Below, one piece after another: positions 1 to 9,863 of a DNA stretch of 64,000 nt. Location of the stretch: the NCBI RefSeq assembly GCF_010993735.1, contig NZ_WQNI01000015.1, positions 49,456 through 113,455 of the forward strand, given 5' to 3'. The notes beneath the pieces are model-generated. The model searched no databases and was not told the DNA's origin. It was given only the letters and a program-made list of their open reading frames with translations. This DNA comes from Chelativorans alearensis (GTDB taxonomy: Bacteria; Pseudomonadota; Alphaproteobacteria; Rhizobiales; Rhizobiaceae). Numbering within the stretch: the first letter of the stretch is position 1; the number at the start of each line of letters is the position of its first letter. The position numbers were made by a program, and so were the translations under genes.

Positions 1-422
1 CCCATCAGGTTCTTTATGCGGTTGAAATTGCCGCCGAAGGTGAAGTCGTTCACCCCCTGGTGCCGGTTTCCGCCCTGACCATGCAGATAGATGGTGATAA
101 TGCGCGGGTGGGCCGGACGGCCAACGGCGAAATGGCGCAGGGGGCCGGCCTTCGTATCGGCGGCGAGGTCTTGCTGCAGGCGGCGGATGTCAGTGCTGAC
201 ATAGCGGCCCCTGACCTGCCGCTCCGGCACGGCATCGCGCTGGTTGATGTCGCGGAGCTCGCGGTAGTCGATTACGCGGTAGGCGCCGTTGTCGCGGGTC
301 TCGAGGGTTTGGGGGTAGGTGAAGAGCCGGTCCTTGAAGGGGGCGAGTTGGAGGGCTGCGACGGGGGTGGCGAGGAGGATGGAAACGAGGCAGAGGAGAG
401 TTGGGAGGAGACGGCGGCGCAA
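1..422 (-). CDS. Secreted alpha/beta-hydrolase-like protein, C-terminus outside window
   Basis: The reading frame is open from the left edge up to a TTG at 422-420. From that TTG the protein begins with a basic residue run and a leucine-rich segment (LLPTLLCLVSILLATPVAA), a clear Sec signal peptide. A GAGGGGGG tract lies upstream of the TTG. About 140 residues are visible. Near the truncated end is YLHGQGGNRHQGVNDFTFGG; an HGxGG segment after a hydrophobic strand is what alpha/beta hydrolases use as an oxyanion turn. The catalytic Ser and His would lie outside the window. The short open frames in the other minus-strand frames here are shadows. The hydrolase assignment is inferred from one motif, and the start codon is not certain. 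Confidence 0.6.
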   Translation of the reverse strand, partial: MRRRLLPTLLCLVSILLATPVAALQLAPFKDRLFTYPQTLETRDNGAYRVIDYRELRDINQRDAVPERQVRGRYVSTDIRRLQQDLAADTKAGPLRHFAVGRPAHPRIITIYLHGQGGNRHQGVNDFTFGGNFNRIKNLM

Positions 423-482
423 ACGGCCTTCGCCCCCCTCAGCCCCAGGGCTATCGCATATGGGTCCTGAGTCCTTGACGAT

Positions 483-579
483 ACCCCCACCCCTCACCCC
501 TCCCCTCAAGGGGGAGGGGGACGATGCCGTGCTCGGCCTGCCTCCCTCCCCCTTGAGGGGAGGGATTGAGGGTGGGGGT
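483..579. repeat. Imperfect palindromic intergenic repeat
   Basis: Two arms of about 36 bp are near reverse complements (acccccacccctcacccc at the left, ggattgagggtgggggt at the right), separated by a short spacer around 520-540. Each arm carries its own internal palindrome (cccctcaaggggg and its partner). It lies between the hydrolase-like gene and the MobA-like gene, outside coding sequence. The architecture is like the family of nested palindromic intergenic elements seen in Rhizobiales genomes; membership of a named family is not established. Confidence 0.75.
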
Positions 580-610
580 CCGGCGAAGCTGAACAAAGAC
601 GATAGCGCCA

Positions 611-2220
<1,610 letters not shown>

Positions 2221-2224
<4 letters not shown>

Positions 2225-2928
2225 GCCGCCTCGCCTTTCCGTGCTTCGAGCCCGCGCGAGCGCAGGGCTTCGATGATCTCCGCCAGCACCGCGACGGCGA
2301 TCTCCGGCGGGCTTGCCGCACCGATGGCAAGGCCGATGGGCGCGTGGATGCGCTCGATCGCGGAGGACGGGACACCCGCCGCCGTCAGCCGCTCCACGCG
2401 CCTTGCGTGGGTCTTGCGGCTGCCGAGCGCGCCGACATAGAAGCAGCCGGCATCGAGCGCGGCCTTCAGCGCCGGATCGTCGATCTTCGGATCGTGGGTG
2501 AGCGCGGCGAGCGCGCAATAGGCGTCGAGCGGGCTCCTTGCCAGCGCCTCCTCCGGCCATTCGGCGTCGAGCCGCACGCCGGAAAAGCGCTCCGGCGAGG
2601 CGAAGGCCGTGCGCGGGTCGATGATGTGGACGTCGAAGCCGGCCATGCGCGCCATCGGCGCCAGCGCCTGGCTGATGTGGACGGCGCCGACCATGACGAG
2701 CCGCGGCGGCGGCAGGTGCACGTTGAGGAAGAACGTGCGGCCGTCGACTTCCATCGTGGCGGACTTGCCGGAGCGGAACGCCTTCTCCACCGCCTCGCCC
2801 AGCGGCCCGGCAACGGGATCGCCCTCGACCACCACCCGGTCGCGCCCGTCGTCGAGGTTGGTGACGAGGAGAGCCGCGCGGCGTTCGCGCCGGCATTGAT
2901 TGAGTTTTTTCAAGGCATAGGGGTCCAT
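2221..2928 (-). CDS. XdhC family protein, C-terminal (Rossmann) half
   Basis: This 235-residue protein carries the XdhC C-terminal Rossmann-like domain. Its middle has LPPPRLVMVGAVHISQALAP, the nucleotide-binding-like glycine turn, followed by FDVHIIDPRTAF; later come FYVGALGSRKTHARR and IHAPIGLAIGAASPPEIAVA, all hallmark XdhC segments. XdhC proteins hold the molybdenum cofactor and insert it into xanthine dehydrogenase or CO dehydrogenase. Here the usual N-terminal XdhC/CoxI domain is a separate gene 3 nt upstream. The stop overlaps the GTG start of the MobA-like gene. Role from family knowledge; partner enzyme not in the window. Confidence 0.88.
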
Positions 2929-2931
2929 GGC

Positions 2932-3270
2932 TCAGCCCAGCCGCTCGACATAGACCTTGATGCGGCCGCCGCAGGAGAGGCCGACCTGCCAGGCCGTCTC
3001 ATCGGCGACGCCGAACTCCAGCATGCGCGGCTTGCCGTCGGAGAGAACGTCGGCGGCTTCCGCCACCACGGCACCCTCGACGCAGCCGCCGGAGACGGAG
3101 CCCTCGAAATGCCCCTCCCCGTCGATGATCAGATGGCTGCCCACGGGCCGCGGGGCCGAGCCCCAGGTTTCCACCACGGTGGCGATGGCCACGTCGCGGC
3201 CCTCCTTCATCCAGTCCTCGGCGGCCATCAGCGGGTCGAGCGGCTCGCCGCTTTGCGTCTGATCGAGCAT
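2932..3270 (-). CDS. XdhC/CoxI N-terminal domain protein
   Basis: The 112-residue product contains ATVVETWGSAPRPVGSHLII and then GSVSGGCVEGAVV, the conserved core of the XdhC/CoxI N-terminal domain. This domain is thought to act in molybdenum cofactor handling. The start MLDQ was chosen because AGGAGG sits 7 nt upstream; the frame is open further upstream but without a ribosome site. It is followed after 3 nt by the gene for the C-terminal XdhC half, so the two probably make the two parts of one chaperone. A 112-nt spacer separates it from the CoxE-like gene upstream. Confidence 0.88.
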   Translation of the reverse strand: MLDQTQSGEPLDPLMAAEDWMKEGRDVAIATVVETWGSAPRPVGSHLIIDGEGHFEGSVSGGCVEGAVVAEAADVLSDGKPRMLEFGVADETAWQVGLSCGGRIKVYVERLG

Positions 3271-3382
3271 CTTTCGCCTCCTGTGAGTGCGGTTGAGAGA
3301 CCGGGCTGGAAGCAGTGGGAAGGACCGCTCGCCGACATCTCCACACGAAATCCCGGCATGTGCCAGACCCACTCCAATATGG

Positions 3383-4633
3383 TCACGCGGACAGGCGGTT
3401 GCCAAGACCCTCGACGGTCATCGCTCTCATGCGTCCGCGCGGCGGCGGGGTGGAGAGCGCCCGGCACAGGTCCTCCAGCGCTTCCAGCGTGTGGACGGGG
3501 CGGAACTCGTCGACGTGCGGCAGCATGGCCCTTACGCCGCGCGCCCTGGCCTCGAAACCCTCGAACCGCAGGAGCGGGTTGAGCCAGATCAAGCGGCGAC
3601 AGGATTTGTTGAGCCGCTCCATCTCGTGGGAGAGCCTCTCGATATCGTCGCGCTCCAGCCCGTCGGTGATCAGGAGCACCGTTGCCCCCTGCCCGAGCAC
3701 GCGGCGCGACCACAGACGGTTGAAGGTGAAAAGCGCCTCGCCGATGCGCGTGCCGCCGGACCAGTCCTGCACGGCATTCGCGCATTCGGCCAGCGCCTCG
3801 TCGGGGTCGCGGTGGCGCAGCTGGCGCGTCAGGTTGGTGAGCCTGGTGCCGAAGACGAAGGAGTGCACGCGGCGGCGCTTTTCCGTCAGCGCGTGCAGGA
3901 AATGCAGGAAGACGCGCGTGTACTGGCTCATGGAGCCGGAGATGTCAGCAAGGACGACGAGCGGCGGGTGCACGCGGCGCGGGCTGCGGAAGCGCGGCAG
4001 GATGAGGTCGCCGCCAGTGCGCAAGCCGAAGCGCATCATGGCGCGCGGGTCGATCCGCCCGCCGCGCGGATCGGGACGGAAGCGGCGGGTGGCGACGAGG
4101 TCGTGCGGCATGACGAGTGCGGCCATCGCCTGCCGCGCTGCGACAAGCTCCTCCGTCGTCATCTGCGCGAAGTCCTTGTTGCGCAGCACCTCGCTGGCAG
4201 ACAGCGAGAGGCGCGCGTCAAGTTCGATCTCCTCGTTGCGCGCGAGCGGGTCGCGGCGGTCGTTGCGGAAGGCTTCGCTGGCCCGGGTCTCGCCGGCGCG
4301 CGGCTTCTCCTTCTCGGCCCGGTCCGGGGCGACCGGTGAGAGCATGGCCAGCATCTTCTCGATCAATTCGCGCGAGCGCCAGAACAGGCGAAAGGCCTCG
4401 TCGAAGACGGCGTGGTCCTCGTGCCGCTTCACGAGAACGGCGTGCAAAGTCCAATAGAAATCCTCGCGCGTGCCGATGCCGGCCGTCAGCACGGCCTCGA
4501 TGGCGTCGGTGACGGCGCCCGGTCCGACGCGCAGGCCCGCCTTGCGCAGGGCGCGGGCGAAAAAGACGATGTTGTCGGCGAGCCGCCCTTCCGGGTCGGC
4601 GCTTTTTCGGCGTTGCTTGCTGCCGGCGGCCAT
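3383..4633 (-). CDS. CoxE-like VWA domain protein
   Basis: The 416-residue protein has a von Willebrand A domain in its C-terminal half with the MIDAS signature VVLADISGSMSQYTRVFL, followed by VFGTRLTNLTRQL and TVLLITDGLERDD. The N-terminal half is helical and charged. This arrangement is that of CoxE, which works with the MoxR-type ATPase CoxD to mature the active site of aerobic CO dehydrogenase and related molybdenum hydroxylases. It begins 4 nt after the end of the MoxR-type gene, so they form one unit. The substrate enzyme is not identified here. Confidence 0.88.
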   Translation of the reverse strand: MAAGSKQRRKSADPEGRLADNIVFFARALRKAGLRVGPGAVTDAIEAVLTAGIGTREDFYWTLHAVLVKRHEDHAVFDEAFRLFWRSRELIEKMLAMLSPVAPDRAEKEKPRAGETRASEAFRNDRRDPLARNEEIELDARLSLSASEVLRNKDFAQMTTEELVAARQAMAALVMPHDLVATRRFRPDPRGGRIDPRAMMRFGLRTGGDLILPRFRSPRRVHPPLVVLADISGSMSQYTRVFLHFLHALTEKRRRVHSFVFGTRLTNLTRQLRHRDPDEALAECANAVQDWSGGTRIGEALFTFNRLWSRRVLGQGATVLLITDGLERDDIERLSHEMERLNKSCRRLIWLNPLLRFEGFEARARGVRAMLPHVDEFRPVHTLEALEDLCRALSTPPPRGRMRAMTVEGLGNRLSA

Positions 4634-4637
4634 GACC

Positions 4638-5567
4638 TCAGCCCGCGGCTTCCAGCTCGGCCTTGACCTCGCTCAGGATCTTTGCGCCCTCGCCCTCCTG
4701 CAGCCGGGCGATGTCGTCCTGGTATTTGAGCAGAACGCCCAGCGTGTCGGAGACGGTCTCGGGGTCGAGCGCGACCTTGTCGAGTTCGGTGAGCGCGCTC
4801 GCCCAGTCGATGGACTCGGCCACGCCCGGCACCTTGAAAAGGTCGATCTCGCGCAGTTTCTGCACGTAGTGGACCACCTCCTCGGAAAGGCGGCGGTTGG
4901 CCTCGGGCACCTTGCGGTGGACGATTTCGAGCTCGCGCTCGGCATCGGGATAATCCACCCAGTGATAGAGGCAGCGGCGCTTCAGCGCGTCGTGGATCTC
5001 GCGCGTGCGGTTTGTGGTGATGATAACGATGGGCGGCTCGTCGGCGCGGATGGTGCCGAGCTCGGGCACGCTCACCTGGTAGTCGGAGAGGATTTCCAGA
5101 AGGAAGGCCTCGAAGGCCTCGTCCGTGCGGTCGAGCTCGTCGATGAGGAAGACGGGGGCAGCGTCAATGCCGCCGGAGAGCGCCTCCAGGACGGGGCGGC
5201 GGATCAGGTATTTCTCGGAGAAGACGTTGTGCTCCATGATGTCGCGGTCGGCCGTGCCCGTCGCCTCCTCCATGCGGATCTCGATCATCTGGGCGGCATA
5301 GTTCCACTCGTAGACGGCCGAGGACACGTCGAGCCCCTCGTAGCACTGGAGCCGGATGAGGCGGCGGCCGAGGGAGGCGGCCAGCACCTTGGCGATCTCC
5401 GTCTTGCCGACGCCCGCCTCGCCCTCCAGGAACAGGGGCCGCTTCATCTTCAGGGCCAGGAAGAGCACGGTGGCGAGCGCCCGGTCGGCCACGTAGTCGC
5501 CATTGGCCAGAAGGTCGAGCGTCTCGTCGATCGACTGCGGGATGGGGCGCGGGGTGAGTGCGGACAT
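4638..5567 (-). CDS. MoxR/CoxD-type AAA ATPase
   Basis: The 309-residue protein is a single AAA+ module. Walker A is GEAGVGKTE near residue 50, Walker B is PVFLIDELDR, and IVIITTNRTREIHDALKRRC matches the sensor 1 region of the MoxR group. MoxR ATPases act as chaperones with VWA-domain partners, and the CoxE-like partner gene follows after only 4 nt. The most likely job is ATP-driven remodelling during molybdenum hydroxylase maturation. Confidence in the family is high and in the exact target low. Confidence 0.92.
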   Translation of the reverse strand: MSALTPRPIPQSIDETLDLLANGDYVADRALATVLFLALKMKRPLFLEGEAGVGKTEIAKVLAASLGRRLIRLQCYEGLDVSSAVYEWNYAAQMIEIRMEEATGTADRDIMEHNVFSEKYLIRRPVLEALSGGIDAAPVFLIDELDRTDEAFEAFLLEILSDYQVSVPELGTIRADEPPIVIITTNRTREIHDALKRRCLYHWVDYPDAERELEIVHRKVPEANRRLSEEVVHYVQKLREIDLFKVPGVAESIDWASALTELDKVALDPETVSDTLGVLLKYQDDIARLQEGEGAKILSEVKAELEAAG

Positions 5568-5582
5568 TGTTTCTCCGGAAGC

Positions 5583-6077
5583 TTAGAGAACGCGGTAGCC
5601 GCGGTCGTGGTAAAGCAGCGGCTCAAGGTTAGCGCCGACGCGCAAGCCTGTCACCTTGCCGAAGTAGACGCGGTGGGTGGCGAAATCCTTGGTGTCGACC
5701 ACCTGGCAGTCGAACACCGCCATGGCATCGGCAAGCGCAGGCGCACCCGTCGACAGGTTCTCCCACTCGGCGAGCGCGAAGCGCTCGTCTTGCGGCAAGC
5801 CGGTAAGGCCGGAGAAGGCGTCGGCCAGCTCCCGGTGCTCGGCGGCCAGCGTGTTGAGCGCGAAGACACCGTTCTTCAGGAAGAGATCGTTGTTGGGGTT
5901 CTCGCGGTTCAGGCAGACGAGAACGATGGGCGGGCTGTCGGAAACGGAACAGGCGGCGATGACGGTGACGCCGCGGCGCCCGGCGGCCCCGTCGGTGGTG
6001 ACGACGTGCACGGCGCCGGCAAAGCGGGCCATCGCGTCACGATAATGCTGCGGTCCTATGTCGTTGGTCTTCAGCAC
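5583..6077 (-). CDS. RutF/HpaC-like flavin reductase domain protein
   Basis: The 164-residue protein matches the short-chain flavin reductase fold: HYRDAMARFAGAVHVVTTDG at the start, VTVIAACSVSDSPPIVLVCL as the FMN-binding core, and FALNTLAAEHRELADAFSG. The final stretch HRVYFGKVTGLRV precedes the usual LLYHDRGYR ending. Such proteins reduce FMN or FAD with NAD(P)H for a partner monooxygenase. It is the first gene of the minus-strand run, 15 nt upstream of the MoxR-type gene, so it may be co-transcribed. No monooxygenase is nearby. Confidence 0.85.
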   Translation of the reverse strand: MLKTNDIGPQHYRDAMARFAGAVHVVTTDGAAGRRGVTVIAACSVSDSPPIVLVCLNRENPNNDLFLKNGVFALNTLAAEHRELADAFSGLTGLPQDERFALAEWENLSTGAPALADAMAVFDCQVVDTKDFATHRVYFGKVTGLRVGANLEPLLYHDRGYRVL

Positions 6078-6216
6078 GAAAATTCCCCGTCGCCTCGGTT
6101 TACAGATAGGTTGCGGCCAGGCGCATACAAGCGGCCGGCGGGCCGCCTCAATAGCGTGTTGCGCCCGGCCCCGCCACCATTTACCAGTGGCGGAACTTCG
6201 GAACCATGCGTGTCAA

Positions 6217-7305
6217 TTGAGGATTTTCGGCCTGTACTCCTTGCGTTCAACCGTGCTTGCCCTTCAACTTTCCGCCCTGGCGGCGGTGGGCCCGGCGCAT
6301 GCGCAGGAGGTGATCGTCGGCCTTGCGGCGCCGCTGAGCGGCAATTTCGCCACACTGGGCACGCAATGGGCGGAAGGCGCGCGGACGGCGGCAGGGCGCG
6401 ACGCGGGGGCGCGGCTGGTCGAGGCGGACGATGCCTGCACCAAGGAAGGCGGGGCCGCGGCGGCCCGCGCGCTGGTGGAGGCGGGCGCGGCGATCGTCAT
6501 CGGCTTTCTGTGCACGCCGGCCGTCGAGGCGGCCATGCCGATCCTGAAGGAAGCTGGCGTTCCGGTCGTCACCCCGGTGCGCACGGGCGGCCTGACCGAC
6601 CAGAAGGCGCGCACGGGCTGGCCGGTCTACCGGCTCGGCCCCCGCTCCGACGACGAGCGCGAGGCGGTGGCCGACATCCTGACCCGGCGCTGGCGCAACG
6701 AATTCTTCGCCATCGTGGACGACGGCACGATCTACGGGCGGGAGCTTGCGGAGAACCTGAGGGCGGCCGCCGGACTGGCGGAGTTGGAGCCGGTCTTCAC
6801 GGACACGTTCAGACCTCAGCTCGACAACCAGATCGGCCTTGTGGGCCGGCTGCGGCGGGCGGGCGCGACCCATGTCTTCGTCGGCGGCGACCGCAGCGAT
6901 ATCGCCATAATGGCGCGCGATGCCGGGGAACTCGGCTATCAGGTGACCCTGGCGGGCGGCGAGGCGCTCAAGGCCGAGGACGGCTTGGTGCCGCTTGCCG
7001 CCGGCGTGCTGATGGTCGGGCTGCCTGAGTGGCATGACCTCGCCTCCCCGCAGATACTTCAGGCGCTGCGGGAGGCGGGCGTCGAGCCGGAGGGCTATGT
7101 GCTGCCTGGCTATGCGGCCGTCCAGCTTGCGACGGGTGCCGTACGCGTCGCGGCCGAGGACGACAGGCCGGTCGGGGAGATTTTGAACGATTTCGCCTTC
7201 GATACGGCGATCGGGATTGTCCGCTTCGATGAAAAGGGCGATCTGGCGCGCAACATCTACCGGCTTTTCCGCTATGACGGCGAGGAATTCGTGGAGGTCG
7301 AATAG
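6217..7305 (+). CDS. Periplasmic binding protein, branched-chain amino acid type
   Basis: The protein (about 362 residues) has a signal peptide ending in AAVGPAHAQ and then EVIVGLAAPLSGNFATLGTQ, the opening strand of the Leu/Ile/Val-binding family. Later segments (VIGFLCTPAVEAAMPILKEA, VPVVTPVRTGG) fit the two-lobed fold. There is no ATG near the signal peptide; TTG at 6217 or TTG at 6241 are both possible, and neither has a strong ribosome site. The stop TAG is directly followed by the ATG of the P1 peptidase. No permease or ATPase genes are adjacent, so it is an orphan binding protein. Confidence 0.85.
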   Translation: MRIFGLYSLRSTVLALQLSALAAVGPAHAQEVIVGLAAPLSGNFATLGTQWAEGARTAAGRDAGARLVEADDACTKEGGAAAARALVEAGAAIVIGFLCTPAVEAAMPILKEAGVPVVTPVRTGGLTDQKARTGWPVYRLGPRSDDEREAVADILTRRWRNEFFAIVDDGTIYGRELAENLRAAAGLAELEPVFTDTFRPQLDNQIGLVGRLRRAGATHVFVGGDRSDIAIMARDAGELGYQVTLAGGEALKAEDGLVPLAAGVLMVGLPEWHDLASPQILQALREAGVEPEGYVLPGYAAVQLATGAVRVAAEDDRPVGEILNDFAFDTAIGIVRFDEKGDLARNIYRLFRYDGEEFVEVE

Positions 7306-8307
7306 ATGTTCCGGACCGGGGCCAGGAACCTCATCACCGATGTCGCGGGCCTGAACGTCGGCAACAGCCAGGATGCGCGGCTGAAATCCGGCGTGACCGT
7401 GGTTTTGTGCGAGGAGCCGGCGACGGCGGGCGTCAAGGTGCTGGGCGGGGCGCCGGGCACGCGCGAGACGGACCTTCTGGCGCCGCACAACCTCATCGAA
7501 AGCGTGGATGCGGTGGTGCTTTCCGGCGGTTCGGCCTTCGGGCTCGATGCCGCCTCCGGCACGCAGGGCGCGCTGCGCGAAATGGGCAGGGGCTTCGAGG
7601 TGGGCGGCTTCCGCGTGCCCATCGTGCCGGCGGCGATCCTGTTCGACCTTGCGGGCGGCGGCGACAAGGACTGGGGCCGCTTCCCGCCCTATCGCGAACT
7701 TGGCTACGAGGCGACGCAGGCGGCTGCGGCCGACTTCGCGCTCGGCTCGCACGGCGCCGGCACCGGGGCCACGACGGCGGGGCTGAAAGGCGGGCTCGGA
7801 TCGGCCTCGTGCATGCTGGCGAACGGCGTCACCGTCGGCGCGCTGGTGGCCGTCAACGCCGTCGGCTCCACGACGATCGGCGATACGGCGCATTTCTGGG
7901 CGGCGCCCTTCGAGATCGATGCCGAGTTCGGCGGCCTCGGCCTCCCCTCGCCGCTTCCCGGCAACGCGCACGATGTCGCCACCAAGCTCGGCGGAACAAG
8001 GCCCGGCGGCAACACCACCATCGGCGTGATCGCCACCGACGCGAAACTCACAAAGGCCGCCGCGCACCGGCTGGCGATCGCCGCCCACGACGGCTTCGCC
8101 CGCGCCATCTGGCCGGCGCACACGCCGCTCGACGGCGACCTCGTCTTCGCGCTGGCGACGGGGCGCGGGGGTGTGGAACCGGATATGAGGGAAAGCATCG
8201 AGCTCTACGCAGCGGCCGCCGCGACGATGGCGCGCGCCATCGCCCGCGGGGTTTTCGCGGCGGAGAAGGCGGAAGGGGATGTGTTGCCGGTGTGGTCGGA
8301 GCGGTGA
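7306..8307 (+). CDS. P1 family (S58, DmpA-like) peptidase
   Basis: The 333-residue protein begins MFRTGARNLITDVAGLNVGN, the standard opening of the P1/S58 group, whose members include DmpA aminopeptidase. These enzymes cleave themselves before a catalytic Ser or Thr; the candidate site here is the Gly-Ser in VNAVGSTTIGD near residue 187. The other signatures are VVLSGGSAFGLDAASG and GAGTGATTAGLKGGLGSAS. Its start abuts the stop of the upstream binding-protein gene, which suggests that an imported peptide-like ligand is hydrolysed in the cell. That link is an inference. Confidence 0.9.
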   Translation: MFRTGARNLITDVAGLNVGNSQDARLKSGVTVVLCEEPATAGVKVLGGAPGTRETDLLAPHNLIESVDAVVLSGGSAFGLDAASGTQGALREMGRGFEVGGFRVPIVPAAILFDLAGGGDKDWGRFPPYRELGYEATQAAAADFALGSHGAGTGATTAGLKGGLGSASCMLANGVTVGALVAVNAVGSTTIGDTAHFWAAPFEIDAEFGGLGLPSPLPGNAHDVATKLGGTRPGGNTTIGVIATDAKLTKAAAHRLAIAAHDGFARAIWPAHTPLDGDLVFALATGRGGVEPDMRESIELYAAAAATMARAIARGVFAAEKAEGDVLPVWSER

Positions 8308-8348
8308 GGCTGCCTTCCCTTGGGGATAATTGCGAGCGACTGCGCTAC

Positions 8349-8493
8349 CCCCCACTCCGTCTCGGCCTGCGGCCGATCCACCTCTCCCCCGAAACGGGGG
8401 AGAGGAAGCGCCGGCCGCGACGCAGGGCTCCCTTCCTCTCCCCCATCGAATGGGGGAGAGGTGGATCGGCCGCAGGCCGAGACGGAGTGGGGG
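8349..8493. repeat. Perfect 42-bp inverted repeat with nested hairpins
   Basis: The arms 8349-8390 and 8452-8493 are exact reverse complements, separated by 61 nt. Inside lie two smaller hairpins built on cctctccccc/gggggagagg (8381-8405 and 8435-8461). The element sits between the P1 peptidase stop and the DUF2259 gene and holds no gene. The layout resembles mosaic palindromic elements dispersed in Rhizobiales genomes; it may also stop or stabilise transcripts of the upstream operon. Confidence 0.9.
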
Positions 8494-8561
8494 CAGCGCC
8501 CCTCGCCCATGGTGGCGGAACAGGATATAGTCGCATTGCGAGAAAGAGAGGGGCTTCTTCC

Positions 8562-9281
8562 ATGCCGACCTTGCGCCTGTTCGCGGCCCTTGCCGTGCTC
8601 CTGCTGGCGTTGCCCGCCGCGCGTGCCGGCGATACGGCGACGGTGGAGATCCTCGGTTTCAGTACCGACGGCGGCATTTTCGCCTTCGAGGAGTACGGCA
8701 TCCAGGACGGTTCTGGATTTCCCTATGCCAACCGCTTCTACATCGACACGGCAAGCGACAGCTTCCTGCCCGGCACGCCGGTCCGCGTGCGCATCGATGA
8801 CGAGGAAGCGACGCTGGAAACGGTGAGGCAAGAGGCCAAAGATCAAGGCCAGGCGGTGATTTCCGACGCCGAGCTCACCCCCGGCTTTACCGCCGGCTGG
8901 AACGCGGTGACGGAGCTTTCGGCCGATCCGCACCGCATGATGGTAAACCCGCGCCCCGTGGTGCCGCCGATCGATGGGGCGCTGGAGTTCCGCCTGGAGG
9001 AACTGCACCTTCAACAGCCCGAAAGCTGTGAGGACCTGGGCACGATCATGGGCTTCCGCCTCCTGCGGATCGGCACCGCGCCGGGCGATGAGACCACGAC
9101 CGTGCACGAGGACGAAACCGTCCCGTCGAGCCGCCGCTGCCCGCTCGGCTACCGGCTGACGGGCGTCCAGACCTATCATCCACAGGGCGGGGCGGCCGTC
9201 TTCGCCGTTCTGATCGCCGTCCGCAGTTTCGGCTTCGAGGGGCCGGACCACCGCTTCATCGCGGTCGCGGGACAGCTTTAG
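8562..9281 (+). CDS. DUF2259-type predicted secreted protein
   Basis: The 239-residue product starts MPTLRLFAALAVLLLALPAARA, a textbook Sec signal peptide with cleavage after ARA. The mature part begins GDTATVEILGFSTDGGIFAF, as in the DUF2259 family of predicted secreted proteins. The ATG has AGAGAGGGG upstream. The next gene starts 2 nt after its stop. The family has no established function; the beta-rich mature region and signal peptide point to the periplasm. Confidence 0.75.
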   Translation: MPTLRLFAALAVLLLALPAARAGDTATVEILGFSTDGGIFAFEEYGIQDGSGFPYANRFYIDTASDSFLPGTPVRVRIDDEEATLETVRQEAKDQGQAVISDAELTPGFTAGWNAVTELSADPHRMMVNPRPVVPPIDGALEFRLEELHLQQPESCEDLGTIMGFRLLRIGTAPGDETTTVHEDETVPSSRRCPLGYRLTGVQTYHPQGGAAVFAVLIAVRSFGFEGPDHRFIAVAGQL

Positions 9282-9283
9282 GC

Positions 9284-9805
9284 GTGCAGCACGGCCCTTT
9301 CACGCCCGTTTCGGCGGCATATTCCACGAGCCGTGCAGAAGCCGCGCTGCCGCCCATAGGCGCAACAGTGCTCGGCACGGTGCTTTGGAGCCTGATAATG
9401 GGCGCAAGCGCTCTCGCCGGGATCGCGCACTGGGCCGATCATTCGCGGGTCGCCATGATCACCCTCACCTTCACCCTTGGTGCCGCGCTCGCCTTCCCGG
9501 CCGCCCTCTACGCGGCCTGTCAGGTGGCGCGGCGCTTCGAGACCAGCCGCCGCTTCGCCTGTTTCTTCCTGGCGCTGGGCGTTATGACCGTCGGCCTCAC
9601 CGCGCTGGTCTTCGCATTCCAATACGTGGCTTCCGTTGCCGCCTGGCATGAGGGGGTAGGTCTCCACGACCTTGCCGACTGGCTCCTTTTTACCACGGCG
9701 ACCGCACTCTACGAGTTTGCCGTGCTCGGCCTGAGGCTCTATTTTCCTTACGGGCTGTTTGCCCTTTTTGCCTTCGGCCTGTGGTTTGCCGCCCGGTTGC
9801 GTTGA
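9284..9805 (+). CDS. Four-helix integral membrane protein, unknown function
   Basis: The 173-residue frame has about four hydrophobic segments, including TVLGTVLWSLIMGASALAG, ITLTFTLGAALAFPAALYAA and CFFLALGVMTVGLTALVFAF, plus a last one near YFPYGLFALFAFGLWFAA. The GTG start lies 2 nt after the stop of the DUF2259 gene, which suggests coupling. No family is recognised. The start is uncertain because no strong ribosome site is visible. Confidence 0.6.
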   Translation: MQHGPFTPVSAAYSTSRAEAALPPIGATVLGTVLWSLIMGASALAGIAHWADHSRVAMITLTFTLGAALAFPAALYAACQVARRFETSRRFACFFLALGVMTVGLTALVFAFQYVASVAAWHEGVGLHDLADWLLFTTATALYEFAVLGLRLYFPYGLFALFAFGLWFAARLR

Positions 9806-9863
9806 CACCCTCCGCTCGTCTGCTACACCCCGGATGACTTCCCTTCGAAGAACAGGCAGACGC

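Noticed and set aside
6247..8355. 702-residue minus-strand frame
   Set aside because: It mirrors the binding-protein and peptidase genes and has no ribosome site or domain.
8349..8493. Possible CRISPR or tandem array
   Set aside because: There are only two inverted arms and no regularly spaced direct repeats.
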